A stretch of DNA of 64,000 bases from Arenicola marina (Eukaryota > Annelida > Polychaeta > Arenicolidae): positions 71,368,119 to 71,432,118 of the forward strand of contig OZ025248.1 in NCBI GenBank assembly GCA_964019135.1, read 5' to 3'. Both the position numbers and the translations under genes were made by a program. Positions 23,000 through 36,358 of this stretch are shown here, in pieces (the first letter of the stretch is position 1; each line of letters starts with the position of its first letter). A model generated the notes under the pieces. The model saw only the letters and a program-made list of their open reading frames with translations, was not told the origin of the DNA and searched no databases.

Positions 23000-23378
23000 C
23001 TGAAAAGAGGGGAAGATGTGACTCTTTAACGTCCAACATAGGGAAAGGTATCATCTCTTAATTTTATTGACTGGGACAGAAGCAAAGTCTTGGTGCCTCA
23101 TAGCATAAAATGTTAGTTACGTTAGTTAATCTCTATTACCAGGATAATCATCGTGTAATAAGATATTGGCTTCGAGAGATGATTTATTATCATTCTCTTT
23201 TTTTAGTCGATTCTTCTAACTTTTAATGACTATTACAGAAGCAAAGTATTGGTGCCTCGTAACCTAAATTGATAGTTACGTTGGATCATCTTTATTACCA
23301 GCATACTCATCGATTAATAAGATATTGGGTTCGAGAGATGAATTATTGTTCTCTATTTTGTGTTGACTCGATACTGAC

Positions 23379-23492
23379 TGGTTTCACAAATCGCCCCGGT
23401 GTAGCCTGCAGCGCACAGGCATGAATATCCGTTGACCAGACTAGTGCAGACTCCGCCATTTAGACATGGATTGTCGCCGCATTCATCCATGC
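23379..23492 (-). CDS. EGF exon E3
   Basis: DECGDNPC (Asp to Gly), GYSCLC, acceptor ACTTTCAG. First member of the 824-bp dimer. Confidence 0.85.
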
Positions 23493-23868
23493 CTGAAAGT
23501 AGGAGATGTGACTCTTTAACATCCAACATAGGGAAATGTACTCATCTCTCAATTTTAATGACTGAGACAGAAGCAAGTCATGGTGCCTCGTAACCTCAAT
23601 TGATGGTTACTTTAGATAATCTCTATTACCAGGATAATCATCGTTTAATAAGATATTGGCTTCGAGAGATGATTTATTATCATTCTCATTTTTTTAGTTG
23701 ATTCTTCTAACTATTAGTGACTGGGACGGAAGCAAAGTCTTGGTGCCTCGTAACCTAAATTGATAGTTACGTTGGTTCATCCTTATTACCAGCATAATCA
23801 TCGTTTAATAAGATATTGGGTTCGAGAGATGATTTATTGTTCTCTATTTGAGTTGACTCGATACTGAC

Positions 23869-23982
23869 TGGTTTCACAAATCGCCCCGGTGTAGCCTGCA
23901 GCGCACTGACATGAGAACCCGTTGACCAGACTGGTGCAGACTCCGCCATTTAGACATAGATTGTCGTCGCATTCGTCCATGC
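23869..23982 (-). CDS. EGF exon E4
   Basis: DDNLC (Pro to Leu) with GFSCQC. Acceptor TTTTCAG. Confidence 0.85.
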
Positions 23983-24202
23983 CTGAAAAGAGGGGAAGAT
24001 GTGACTCTTTAACGTCCAACATAGGGAAAGGTACTCATCTCTTAATTTTATTGACTGGGACAGAAGCAAAGTCTTGGTGCCTCGCAGCCTAAAATTTTAG
24101 TTACGTTAGATAAACTTTATTACCCGTATAATAATCGTGTAATAAGATATTGGGTTCGAGAGATGATTTATTGTTCTCTATTTGAGTTGACTCGATACTG
24201 AC

Positions 24203-24316
24203 TGGTTTCACAAATCGCCCCGGTGTAGCCTGCAGCGCACAGGCATGAATATCCGTTGACCAGACTAGTGCAGACTCCGCCATTTAGACATGGATTGTCG
24301 TCGCATTCATCCATGC
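24203..24316 (-). CDS. EGF exon E5
   Basis: DDNPC, GYSCLC. 824-bp partner of E3. Confidence 0.85.
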
Positions 24317-24692
24317 CTGAAAGTAGGAGATGTGACTCTTTAACATCCAACATAGGGAAATGTACTCATCTCTCAATTTTAATGACTGAGACAGAAGCAA
24401 GTCATGGTGCCTCGTAACCTCAATTGATGGTTACTTTAGATAATCTCTATTACCAGGATAATCATCGTTTAATAAGATATTGGCTTCGAGAGATGATTTA
24501 TTATCATTCTCATTTTTTTAGTTGATTCTTCTAACTATTAGTGACTGGGACAGAAGCAAAGCCTTGGTGCCTCGTAACCTAAATTGATAGTTACGTTGGT
24601 TCATCCTTATTACCAGCATAATCATCGTTTAATAAGATATTGGGTTCGAGAGATGATTTATTGTTCTCTATTTGAGTTGACTCGATACTGAC

Positions 24693-24806
24693 TGGTTTCA
24701 CAAATCGCCCCGGTGTAGCCTGCAGCGCACTGACATGAGAACCCGTTGACCAGACTGGTGCAGACTCCGCCATTTAGACATAGATTGTCGTCGCATTCGT
24801 CCATGC
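24693..24806 (-). CDS. EGF exon E6
   Basis: DDNLC, GFSCQC. 824-bp partner of E4, protein identical. Confidence 0.85.
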
Positions 24807-25026
24807 CTGAAAAGAGGGGAAGATGTGACTCTTTAACGTCCAACATAGGGAAAGGTACTCATCTCTTAATTTTATTGACTGGGACAGAAGCAAAGTCTTG
24901 GTGCCTCGCAGCCTAAAATTTTAGTTACGTTAGATAAACTTTATTACCCGTATAATAATCGTGTAATAAGATATTGGGTTCGAGAGATGATTTATTGTTC
25001 TCTATTTGAGTTGACTCGATACTGAC

Positions 25027-25140
25027 TGGTTTCACAAATCGCCCCGGTGTAGCCTGCAGGGCACAGGCATGAATATCCGTTGACCAGACTAGTGCAGACT
25101 CCGCCATTTAGACATGGATTGTCGTCGCATTCATCCATGC
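25027..25140 (-). CDS. EGF exon E7
   Basis: CLCPAGYTG (Ala to Pro). Otherwise as E5. Confidence 0.85.
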
Positions 25141-25517
25141 CTGAAAGTAGGAGATGTGACTCTTTAACATCCAACATAGGGAAATGTACTCATCTCTCAA
25201 TTTTAATGACTGAGACAGAAGCAAGTCATGGTGCCTCGTAACCTCAATTGATGGTTACTTTAGATAATCTCTATTACCAGGATAATCATCGTTTAATAAG
25301 ATATTGGCTTCGAGAGATGATTTATTATCATTCTCATTTTTTGTAGTTGTGGTTCTAACTATTAGTGACTGGGACAGAAGCAAAGTCTTGGTGCCTCGTA
25401 ACCTAAATTGATAGTTACGTGGGTTCATCCTTATTACCAGCATAATCATCGTTTAATAAGATATCGGGTTCGAGAGATGAATTATTGTTCTCTATTTTGT
25501 GTTGACTCGATACTGAC

Positions 25518-25631
25518 TGGTTTCACAAATCGCCCCAGTGTAGCCTGCAGCGCATAGGCATGAATATCCGTTGTCCAGACTGGTGCAGACTCCGCCATTT
25601 AGACATGGATTGTCGTCGCATTCGTCCATGC
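25518..25631 (-). CDS. EGF exon E8 (P)
   Basis: SLDNGYSC variant (Val to Asp). Acceptor TTTTCAG. Confidence 0.85.
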
Positions 25632-25815
25632 CTGAAAAGAGGGGAGGATGTGACTCTCTAACGTCTAAAATAGGAACTGGTGCACATCTCTTCATTTAAA
25701 TTTAAATTATAGTTACGTTAGATAATCTTTATTACCAGTATAAGTATCTGTTAATAAGATATTGGATTCGAGAGATGATTTATTGTTCTCTATTTTGAGT
25801 TGACTCGATACTGAC

Positions 25816-25929
25816 TGGTTTCACAAATTGCCCCAGTGTAGCCTGCAGCGCATAGGCATGAATATCCGTTGACCAGACTGGTGCAGACTCCGCCATTTAG
25901 ACATTGATTGTCGTCGCATTCGTCCATGC
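25816..25929 (-). CDS. EGF exon E9 (Q)
   Basis: DDNQC, GYSCLC, separated from E8 by a 184-bp intron, among the shortest in the array. Confidence 0.85.
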
Positions 25930-26310
25930 CTGAAAAGAGGGGAGGATGTGACTCTTTAACGTCCAACATAGGTAAAGGTACTCATCTCTTAATTTTATTG
26001 ACTGGGACAGCAGCAAAGTCTTGGTGCCTCATAGCCTAAAATGTTAGTTACGTTAGTTAATCTTTATTACCAGGATAATCATCGTGTAATAAGATATTGG
26101 CTTCGAGAGATGATTTATTATCATTCTCTTTTTTTTAGTTGATTCTTCTAGCTTTTAGTGACTGGGACAGAAGCAAAGTATTGGTGCCTCGTAACCTAAA
26201 TTGATAGTTACGTTGGTTCATCCTTATTACCAGCGTAATCATCGTTTAATAAGATATTGGGTTCGACAGATGAATTATTGTTCTCTATTTTGTGTTGACT
26301 CGATACTGAC

Positions 26311-26424
26311 TGGTTTCACAAATCGCCCCAGTGTAGCCTGCAGCGCATAGGCATAAATATCCGTTGACCAGACTGGTGCAGACTCCGCCATTTAGACATG
26401 GATTGTCGTCGCATTCGTCCATGC
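26311..26424 (-). CDS. EGF exon E10 (P)
   Basis: GYLCLC (Ser to Leu before the fourth Cys). Confidence 0.85.
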
Positions 26425-26608
26425 CTGAAAAGAGGGGAAGATGTGACTTTCTAACGTCTAAAATAGGGACTGGTGCACATCTCTTCATTTTAGTTTTAAA
26501 TTATAGTTTCGTTAAATAATCTTTATTACCAGGATAATCATCGTTTAATAAGATATTATTATCGAGAGATGATTTATTGTTCTCTATTTAAGTTGACTCG
26601 ATACTGAC

Positions 26609-26722
26609 TGGTTTCACAAATCGCCCCAGTGTAGCCTGCAGCGCATAGGCATGAATATCCGTTGACCAGACTAGTGCAGACTCCGCCATTTAGACATGGA
26701 TTGTCGTCGCATTCATCCATGC
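26609..26722 (-). CDS. EGF exon E11 (R)
   Basis: Consensus DDNPC/GYSC. Acceptor CCTACTTTCAG. Confidence 0.85.
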
Positions 26723-27101
26723 CTGAAAGTAGGAGAAGATGTGACTCTTTAACATCCAACATAGGGAAATGTACTCATCTCTCAATTTTAATGACTGAGA
26801 CAGAAGCAAAGTCATGGTGCCTCGTAACCTCAATTGCTAGTTACTTTAGATAATCTTTATTACCAGGATAATCATCGTTTAATAAGATATTGGCTTCGAG
26901 AGATGATTTATTATCATTCTCATTTTTTAGGTGATTCTTCTAACCATTAATGACTGGGACAGAAGCAAAGTCTTGGTGCATCGTAACCTAAATTGATAGT
27001 TACGCTGGTTCATCCTTATTACCAGCATAATCATCGTTTAATAAGATATTGGGTTCGAGAGATGATTTATTGTTCTCTATTTGAGTTGACTCGATACTGA
27101 C

Positions 27102-27215
27102 TGGTTTCACAAATCGCCCCAGTGTAGCCTGCAGCGCACTGACATGAGAACCCGTTGACCAGACTGGTGCAGACTCCGCCATTTAGACATGGATTGTCGT
27201 TACATTCGTCCATGC
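27102..27215 (-). CDS. EGF exon E12 (S)
   Basis: DECNDN (Asp to Asn), GFSCQC. Acceptor TTTCCAG. Confidence 0.85.
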
Positions 27216-27596
27216 CTGGAAAGAGGGGAAGATGTGACTCTTTAACGTCCAACATGGGGAAAGGTACTCATCTCCTTATTTTATTGACTGGAACAGAAGC
27301 AAATTCTTGGTGCCTGTCAGCCTAAAATTTTAGTTTCGTTAGATAAACTTTATGACCAGTATAATCATCGTTTAATAAGATATTGGCTTCGAGAGATGAT
27401 TTATTATCATTCTCTTTTTTTTAGTTGATTCTTCTAGCTTTTAGTGACTATAACAGAAGCAAAGTATTGGTGCCTCGGAACCTAAATTGATAGTTACGTT
27501 GATTCATCCTTATTACCAGCATAATCATCGTTTAATAAGATATTGGGTTCGACAGATGAATTATTGTTCTCTATTTTGTGTTGACTCGATACTGAC

Positions 27597-27710
27597 TGGT
27601 TTCACAAATCGCCCCAGTGTAGCCTGCAGCGCATAGGCATAAATATCCGTTGACCAGACTGGTGCAGACTCCGCCATTTAGACATGGGTTGTCGTCGCAT
27701 TCGTCCATGC
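27597..27710 (-). CDS. EGF exon E13 (P)
   Basis: DDNPC, GYLCLC. Confidence 0.85.
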
Positions 27711-27893
27711 CTGAAAAGAAGGGAAGATGTGACTCTCTAACGTCTAAAATAGGAACTGGTGCACATCTCTTCATTTAAATTTAAATTATAGTTACGTTAG
27801 ATAATCTTTATTACCAGTATAAGTATCTGTTAATAAGATATTGGATTCGAGAGATGATTTATTGTCTCTATTTTGAGTTGACTCGATACTGAC

Positions 27894-28007
27894 TGGTTTC
27901 ACAAATTGCCCCAGTGTAGCCTGCAGCGCATAGGCATGAATATCCGTTGACCAGACTGGTGCAGACTCCGCCATTTAGACATTGATTGTCGTCGCATTCG
28001 TCCATGC
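27894..28007 (-). CDS. EGF exon E14 (Q)
   Basis: DDNQC, GYSCLC. Confidence 0.85.
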
Positions 28008-28226
28008 CTGAAAAGAGGGGAGGATGTGACTCTTTAACGTCCAACATAGATAAAGGTACTCATCTCTTAATTTTATTGACTGGGACAGCAGCAAATCTTG
28101 GTGCCTCATGGCCTAAAATGTTAGTTACGTTAGTTAATCTCTATTACCAGGATAATCATCGTGTAATAAGATATTTGCTTCGAGAGATGATTTATTGTTC
28201 TCTATTTGAGTTGACTCGATACTGAC

Positions 28227-28340
28227 TGGTTTCACAAATCGCCCCGGTGTAGCCTGCAGCGCACTGACATGAGAACCCGTTGACCAGACTGGTGCAGACT
28301 CCGCCATTTAGACATGGATTGTCGTCGCATTGGTCCATGC
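28227..28340 (-). CDS. EGF exon E15 (T)
   Basis: MDQCDDN: Glu to Gln in the DEC motif, which would weaken calcium binding. Starts the first 2,711-bp unit. Confidence 0.85.
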
Positions 28341-28524
28341 CTGAAAAGAGGGGAAGATGTGACTTTCTAACGTCTAAAATAGGGACTGGTGCACATCTCT
28401 TCATTTTAGTTTTAAATTATAGTTTCGTTAAATAATCTTTATTACCAGGATAATCATCGTTTAATAAGATATTATTATCGAGAGATGATTTATTGTTCTC
28501 TATTTAAGTTGACTCGATACTGAC

Positions 28525-28638
28525 TGGTTTCACAAATCGCCCCAGTGTAGCCTGCAGCGCATAGGCATGAATATCCGTTGACCAGACTAGTGCAGACTCC
28601 GCCATTTAGACATGGATTGTCGTCGCATTCATCCATGC
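28525..28638 (-). CDS. EGF exon E16 (R)
   Basis: Consensus; protein identical to E11. Confidence 0.85.
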
Positions 28639-29017
28639 CTGAAAGTAGGAGAAGATGTGACTCTTTAACATCCAACATAGGGAAATGTACTCATCTCTCA
28701 ATTTTAATGACTGAGACAGAAGCAAAGTCATGGTGCCTCGTAACCTCAATTGCTAGTTACTTTAGATAATCTTTATTACCAGGATAATCATCGTTTAATA
28801 AGATATTGGCTTCGAGAGATGATTTATTATCATTCTCCTTTTTTAGGTGATTCTTCTAACCATTAATGACTGGGACAGAAGCAAAGTCTTGGTGCCTCGT
28901 AACCTAAATTGATAGTTACGCTGGTTCATCCTTATTGCCAGCATAATCATCGTTTAATAAGATATTGGGTTCGAGAGATGATTTATTGTTCTCTATTTGA
29001 GTTGACTCGATACTGAC

Positions 29018-29131
29018 TGGTTTCACAAATCGCCCCAGTGTAGCCTGCAGCGCACTGACATGAGAACCCGTTGACCAGACTGGTGCAGACTCCGCCATTT
29101 AGACATGGATTGTCGTCACATTCGTCCATGC
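29018..29131 (-). CDS. EGF exon E17 (S)
   Basis: DDNPC, GFSCQC, acceptor TTTCCAG. Confidence 0.85.
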
Positions 29132-29489
29132 CTGGAAAGAGGGGAAGATGTGACTCTTTAACGTCCAACATAGGGAAAGGTACTCATCTCCTTATTTTAT
29201 TGACTGGAACAGAAGCAAATTCTTGGTGCCTGTCAGCCTAAAATTTTAGTTTCGTTAGATAAACTTTATGACCAGTATAATCATCGTTTAATAAGATATT
29301 GGCTTCGAGAGATGATTTATTATCATTCTCTTTTTTTTAGTTGATTCTTCTAGCTTTTAGTGACTGGGACAGAAGCAAAGTATTGGTGCCTCGTAACCTA
29401 AATTGATAGTTACGTTGGTTCATCCTTATTACCAGCATAATCATCGTTTAATAAGATATTGGGTTCGACAGATGAATTATTGTTCTCTA

Positions 29490-29690
<201 letters not shown>

Positions 29691-29810
29691 TTAAATTTAA
29701 ATTATAGTTACGTTAGATAAACTTTATTACCAGTATAAGTATCTGTTAATAAGATATTGGATTCGAGAGATGATTTATTGTTCTCTATTTTGAGTTGACT
29801 CGATACTGAC

Positions 29811-29924
29811 TGGTTTCACAAATTGCCCCAGTGTAGCCTGCAGCGCATAGGCATGAATATCCGTTGACCAGACTGGTGCAGACTCCGCCATTTAGACATT
29901 GATTGTCGTCGCATTCGTCCATGC
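29811..29924 (-). CDS. EGF exon E19 (Q)
   Basis: DDNQC. Confidence 0.85.
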
Positions 29925-30305
29925 CTGAAAAGAGGGGAGGATGTGACTCTTTAACGTCCAACATAGGTAAAGGTACTCATCTCTTAATTTTATTGACTGG
30001 GACAGAAGCAAAGTCTTGGTGTCTCATAGCCTAAAATGTTAGTTACGTTAGTTAATCTCTATTACCAGGATAATCATCGTGTAATAAGATATTGGCTTCG
30101 AGAGATGATTTATTATCATTCTCTTTTTTTTAGTTGATTCTTCTAGCTTTTAGTGACTATAACAGAAGCAAAGTATTGGTGCCTCGGAACCTAAATTGAT
30201 AGTTACGTTGGTTCATCCTTATTACCAGCATAATCATCGTTTAATAAGATATTGGGTTCGACAGATGAATTATTGTTCTCTATTTTGTGTTGACTCGATA
30301 CTGAC

Positions 30306-30419
30306 TGGTTTCACAAATCGCCCCAGTGTAGCCTGCAGCGCATAGGCATGAATATCCGTTGTCCAGACTGGTGCAGACTCCGCCATTTAGACATGGGTTG
30401 TCGTCGCATTCGTCCATGC
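30306..30419 (-). CDS. EGF exon E20 (P)
   Basis: SLDNGYSC variant, as E8. Confidence 0.85.
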
Positions 30420-30603
30420 CTGAAAAGAAGGGAAGATGTGACTCTCTAACGTCTAAAATAGGAACTGGTGCACATCTCGTCATTTAAATTTAAATTATAG
30501 TTACGTTAGATAATCTTTATTACCAGTATAAGTATCTGTTAATAAGATATTGGATTCGAGAGATGATTTATTGTTCTCTATTTTGAGTTGACTCGATACT
30601 GAC

Positions 30604-30717
30604 TGGTTTCACAAATTGCCCCAGTGTAGCCTGCAGCGCATAGGCATGAATATCCGTTGACCAGACTCGTGCAGACTCCGCCATTTAGACATTGATTGTC
30701 GTCGCATTCGTCCATGC
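30604..30717 (-). CDS. EGF exon E21 (Q)
   Basis: DDNQC, with a silent change in the CTSL codons. Confidence 0.85.
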
Positions 30718-30937
30718 CTGAAAAGAGGGGAGGATGTGACTCTTTAACGTCCAACATAGATAAAGGTACTCATCTCTTAATTTTATTGACTGGGACAGCA
30801 GCAAAGTCTTGGTGCCTCATAGCCTAAAATGTTAGTTACGTTAGTTAATCTCTATTACCAGGATAATCATCGTGTAATAAGATATTTTCTTCGAGAGATG
30901 ATTTATTGTTCTCTATTTGAGTTGACTCGATACTGAC

Positions 30938-31051
30938 TGGTTTCACAAATCGCCCCGGTGTAGCCTGCAGCGCACTGACATGAGAACCCGTTGACCAGAC
31001 TGGTGCAGACTCCGCCATTTAGACATGGATTGTCGTCGCATTCGTCCATGC
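30938..31051 (-). CDS. EGF exon E22 (T)
   Basis: GFSCQC. Opens the second 2,711-bp unit; DEC restored relative to E15. Confidence 0.85.
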
Positions 31052-31235
31052 CTGAAAAGAGGGGAAGATGTGACTTTCTAACGTCTAAAATAGGGACTGG
31101 TGCACATCTCTTCATTTTAGTTTTAAATTATAGTTTCGTTAAATAATCTTTATTACCAGGATAATCATCGTTTAATAAGATATTATTATCGAGAGATGAT
31201 TTATTGTTCTCTATTTAAGTTGACTCGATACTGAC

Positions 31236-31349
31236 TGGTTTCACAAATCGCCCCAGTGTAGCCTGCAGCGCATAGGCATGAATATCCGTTGACCAGACTA
31301 GTGCAGACTCCGCCATTTAGACATGGATTGTCGTCGCATTCATCCATGC
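31236..31349 (-). CDS. EGF exon E23 (R)
   Basis: Consensus, 2,711 bp from E16. Confidence 0.85.
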
Positions 31350-31728
31350 CTGAAAGTAGGAGAAGATGTGACTCTTTAACATCCAACATAGGGAAATGTA
31401 CTCATCTCTCAATTTTAATGACTGAGACAGAAGCAAAGTCATGGTGCCTCGTAACCTCAATTGCTAGTTACTTTAGATAATCTCTATTACCAGGATAATC
31501 GTCGTTTAATAAGATATTGGCTTCGAGAGATGATTTATTATCATTCTCCTTTTTTAGGTGATTCTTCTAACCATTAATGACTGGGACAGAAGCAAAGTCT
31601 TGGTGCCTCGTAACCTAAATTGATAGTTACGCTGGTTCATCCTTATTACCAGCATAATCATCGTTTAATAAGATATTGGGTTCGAGAGATGATTTATTGT
31701 TCTCTATTTGAGTTGACTCGATACTGAC

Positions 31729-31842
31729 TGGTTTCACAAATCGCCCCAGTGTAGCCTGCAGCGCACTGACATGAGAACCCGTTGACCAGACTGGTGCAGA
31801 CTCCGCCATTTAGACATGGATTGTCGTCACATTCGTCCATGC
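31729..31842 (-). CDS. EGF exon E24 (S)
   Basis: GFSCQC, 2,711 bp from E17. Confidence 0.85.
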
Positions 31843-32200
31843 CTGGAAAGAGGGGAAGATGTGACTCTTTAACGTCCAACATAGGGAAAGGTACTCATCT
31901 CCTTATTTTATTGACTGGAACAGAAGCAAATTCTTGGTGCCTGTCAGCCTAAAATTTTAGTTTCGTTAGATAAACTTTATGACCAGTATAATCATCGTTT
32001 AATAAGATATTGGCTTCGAGAGATGATTTATTATCATTCTCTTTTTTTTAGTTGATTCTTCTAGCTTTTAGTGACTGGGACAGAAGCAAAGTATTGGTGC
32101 CTCGTAACCTAAATTGATAGTTACGTTGGTTCATCCTTATTACCAGCATAATCATCGTTTAATAAGATATTGGGTTCGACAGATGAATTATTGTTCTCTA

Positions 32201-32401
<201 letters not shown>

Positions 32402-32521
32402 TTAAATTTAAATTATAGTTACGTTAGATAAACTTTATTACCAGTATAAGTATCTGTTAATAAGATATTGGATTCGAGAGATGATTTATTGTTCTCTATT
32501 TTGAGTTGACTCGATACTGAC

Positions 32522-32635
32522 TGGTTTCACAAATTGCCCCAGTGTAGCCTGCAGCGCATAGGCATGAATATCCGTTGACCAGACTGGTGCAGACTCCGCC
32601 ATTTAGACATTGATTGTCGTCGCATTCGTCCATGC
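32522..32635 (-). CDS. EGF exon E26 (Q)
   Basis: DDNQC. Its acceptor tract has CATTTCAG in place of CTTTTCAG. Confidence 0.85.
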
Positions 32636-33016
32636 CTGAAATGAGGGGAGGATGTGACTCTTTAACGTCCAACATAGGTAAAGGTACTCATCTCTTAATT
32701 TTATTGACTGGGACAGAAGCAAAGTCTTGGTGTCTCATAGCCTAAAATGTTAGTTACGTTAGTTAATCTCTATTACCAGGATAATCATCGTGTAATAAGA
32801 TATTGGCTTCGAGAGATGATTTATTATCATTCTCTTTTTTTTAGTTGATTCTTCTAGCTTTTAGTGACTATAACAGAAGCAAAGTATTGGTGCCTCGGAA
32901 CCTAAATTGATAGTTACGTTGGTTCATCCTTATTACCAGCATAATCATCGTTTAATAAGATATTGGGTTCGACAGATGAATTATTGTTCTCTATTTTGTG
33001 TTGACTCGATACTGAC

Positions 33017-33130
33017 TGGTTTCACAAATCGCCCCAGTGTAGCCTGCAGCGCATAGGCATGAATATCCGTTGTCCAGACTGGTGCAGACTCCGCCATTTA
33101 GACATGGGTTGTCGTCGCATTCGTCCATGC
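33017..33130 (-). CDS. EGF exon E27 (P)
   Basis: SLDNGYSC variant, 2,711 bp from E20. Confidence 0.85.
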
Positions 33131-33314
33131 CTGAAAAGAAGGGAAGATGTGACTCTCTAACGTCTAAAATAGGAACTGGTGCACATCTCGTCATTTAAAT
33201 TTAAATTATAGTTACGTTAGATAATCTTTATTACCAGTATAAGTATCTGTTAATAAGATATTGGATTCGAGAGATGATTTATTGTTCTCTATTTTGAGTT
33301 GACTCGATACTGAC

Positions 33315-33428
33315 TGGTTTCACAAATTGCCCCAGTGTAGCCTGCAGCGCATAGGCATGAATATCCGTTGACCAGACTGGTGCAGACTCCGCCATTTAGA
33401 CATTGATTGTCGTCGCATTCGTCCATGC
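33315..33428 (-). CDS. EGF exon E28 (Q)
   Basis: DDNQC. Confidence 0.85.
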
Positions 33429-33648
33429 CTGAAAAGAGGGGAGGATGTGACTCTTTAACGTCCAACATAGGTAAAGGTACTCATCTCTTAATTTTATTGA
33501 CTGGGACAGCAGCAAAGTCTTGGTGCCTCATAGCCTAAAATGTTAGTTACGTTAGTTAATCTCTATTACCAGGATAATCATCGTGTAATAAGATATTTTC
33601 TTCGAGAGATGATTTATTGTTCTCTATTTGAGTTGACTCGATACTGAC

Positions 33649-33762
33649 TGGTTTCACAAATCGCCCCGGTGTAGCCTGCAGCGCACTGACATGAGAACCC
33701 GTTGACCAGACTGGTGCAGACTCCGCCATTTAGACATGGATTGTCGTCGCATTCGTCCATGC
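33649..33762 (-). CDS. EGF exon E29 (T)
   Basis: GFSCQC. Opens the third 2,711-bp unit. Confidence 0.85.
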
Positions 33763-33946
33763 CTGAAAAGAGGGGAAGATGTGACTTTCTAACGTCTAAA
33801 ATAGGGACTGGTGCACATCTCTTCATTTTAGTTTTAAATTATAGTTTCGTTAAATAATCTTTATTACCAGGATAATCATCGTTTAATAAGATATTATTAT
33901 CGAGAGATGATTTATTGTTCTCTATTTAAGTTGACTCGATACTGAC

Positions 33947-34060
33947 TGGTTTCACAAATCGCCCCAGTGTAGCCTGCAGCGCATAGGCATGAATATCCGT
34001 TGACCAGACTAGTGCAGACTCCGCCATTTAGACATGGATTGTCGTCGCATTCATCCATGC
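33947..34060 (-). CDS. EGF exon E30 (R)
   Basis: Consensus. Confidence 0.85.
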
Positions 34061-34439
34061 CTGAAAGTAGGAGAAGATGTGACTCTTTAACATCCAACAT
34101 AGGGAAATGTACTCATCTCTCAATTTTAATGACTGAGACAGAAGCAAAGTCATGGTGCCTCGTAACCTCAATTGCTAGTTACTTTAGATAATCTCTATTA
34201 CCAGGATAATCGTCGTTTAATAAGATATTGGCTTCGAGAGATGATTTATTATCATTCTCCTTTTTTAGGTGATTCTTCTAACCATTAATGACTGGGACAG
34301 AAGCAAAGTCTTGGTGCCTCGTAACCTAAATTGATAGTTACGCTGGTTCATCCTTATTACCAGCATAATCATCGTTTAATAAGATATTGGGTTCGAGAGA
34401 TGATTTATTGTTCTCTATTTGAGTTGACTCGATACTGAC

Positions 34440-34553
34440 TGGTTTCACAAATCGCCCCAGTGTAGCCTGCAGCGCACTGACATAAGAACCCGTTGACCAG
34501 ACTGGTGCAGACTCCGCCATTTAGACATGGATTGTCGTCACATTCGTCCATGC
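34440..34553 (-). CDS. EGF exon E31 (S)
   Basis: GFLCQC: the P-type Ser to Leu change in an S-type background. Confidence 0.85.
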
Positions 34554-34934
34554 CTGGAAAGAGGGGAAGATGTGACTCTTTAACGTCCAACATAGGGAAA
34601 GGTACTCATCTCCTTATTTTATTGACTGGAACAGAAGCAAATTCTTGGTGCCTGTCAGCCTAAAATTTTAGTTTCGTTAGATAAACTTTATGACCAGTAT
34701 AATCATCGTTTAATAAGATATTGGCTTCGAGAGATGATTTATTATCATTCTCTTTTTTTTAGTTGATTCTTCTAGCTTTTAGTGACTGGGACAGAAGCAA
34801 AGTATTGGTGCCTCGTAACCTAAATTGATAGTTACGTTGGTTCATCCTTATTACCAGCATAATCATCGTTTAATAAGATATTGGGTTCGACAGATGAATT
34901 ATTGTTCTCTATTTTGTGTTGACTCGATACTGAC

Positions 34935-35048
34935 TGGTTTCACAAATCGCCCCAGTGTAGCCTGCAGCGCATAAGCATAAATATCCGTTGACCAGACTGG
35001 TGCAGACTCCGCCATTTAGACATGGGTTGTCGTCGCATTCGTCCATGC
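34935..35048 (-). CDS. EGF exon E32 (P)
   Basis: GYLCLC. Confidence 0.85.
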
Positions 35049-35232
35049 CTGAAAAGAAGGGAAGATGTGACTCTCTAACGTCTAAAATAGGAACTGGTGC
35101 ACATCTCTTCATTTAAATTTAAATTATAGTTACGTTAGATAATCTTTATTACCAGTATAAGTATCTGTTAATAAGATATTGGATTCGAGAGATGATTTAT
35201 TGTTCTCTATTTTGAGTTGACTCGATACTGAC

Positions 35233-35346
35233 TGGTTTCACAAATTGCCCCAGTGTAGCCTGCAGCGCATAGGCATGAATATCCGTTGACCAGACTGGTG
35301 CAGACTCCGCCATTTAGACATTGATTGTCGTCGCATTCGTCCATGC
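35233..35346 (-). CDS. EGF exon E33 (Q)
   Basis: DDNQC. Confidence 0.85.
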
Positions 35347-35726
35347 CTGAAAAGAGGGGAGGATGTGACTCTTTAACGTCCAACATAGGTAAAGGTACTC
35401 ATCTCTTAATTTTATTGACTGGGACAGCAGCAAAGTCTTGGTGCTTCATGGCCTAAAATGTTAGTTACGTTAGTTAATCTCTATTACCAGGATAGTCATC
35501 GTGTAATAAGATATTGGCTTCGAGAGATGATTTATTATCATTCTCTTTTTTTAGTTGATTCTTCTAGCTTTTAGTGACTCTGACAGAAGCAAAGTATTGG
35601 TGCCTCGTAACCTAAATTGATAGTTACGTTGGTTCATCCTTATTACCAGCATAATCATCGTTTAATAGGATATTGGGTTCGACAGATGAATTATTGTTCT
35701 CTATTTTGTGTTGACTCGATACTGAC

Positions 35727-35840
35727 TGGTTTCACAAATCGCCCCAGTGTAGCCTGCAGCGCATAGGCATAAATATCCGTTGACCAGACTGGTGCAGACT
35801 CCGCCATTTAGACATGGGTTGTCGTCGCATTCGTCCATGC
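35727..35840 (-). CDS. EGF exon E34 (P)
   Basis: GYLCLC. Replaces the LDNGYSC variant found at this place in the other two 2,711-bp units. Confidence 0.85.
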
Positions 35841-36024
35841 CTGAAAAGAAGGGAAGATGTGACTCTCTAACGTCTAAAATAGGAACTGGTGCACATCTCT
35901 TCATTTAAATTTAAATTATAGTTACGTTTGATAATCTTTATTACCAGTATAAGTATCTGTTAATGAGATATTGGATTCGAGAGATGATTTATTGTTCTCT
36001 ATTTTGAGTTGACTCGATACTGAC

Positions 36025-36138
36025 TGGTTTCACAAATTGCCCCAGTGTAGCCTGCAGCGCATAGGCATGAATATCCGTTGACCAGACTGGTGCAGACTCC
36101 GCCATTTAGACATTGATTGTCGTCGCATTCGTCCATGC
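36025..36138 (-). CDS. EGF exon E35 (Q)
   Basis: DDNQC. Confidence 0.85.
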
Positions 36139-36358
36139 CTGAAAAGAGGGGAGGATGTGACTCTTTAACGTCCAACATAGGTAAAGGTACTCATCTCTTA
36201 ATTTTATTGACTGGGACAGCAGCAAAGTCTTGGCGCATCATAGCCTAAAATGTTAGTTACGTTAGTTAATCTCTATTACCAGGATAATCATCGTGTAATA
36301 AGATATTTGCTTCGAGAGATGATTCATTGTTCTCTATTTGAGTTGACTCGATACTGAC

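Larger units (their letters stand above)
23379..25140. repeat. 824-bp exon-pair tandem repeat
   Basis: E3-E5-E7 and E4-E6 are each spaced exactly 824 bp. Exon plus intron are almost identical between copies, so this is a recent unequal-crossover duplication of a two-exon unit. Confidence 0.85.
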
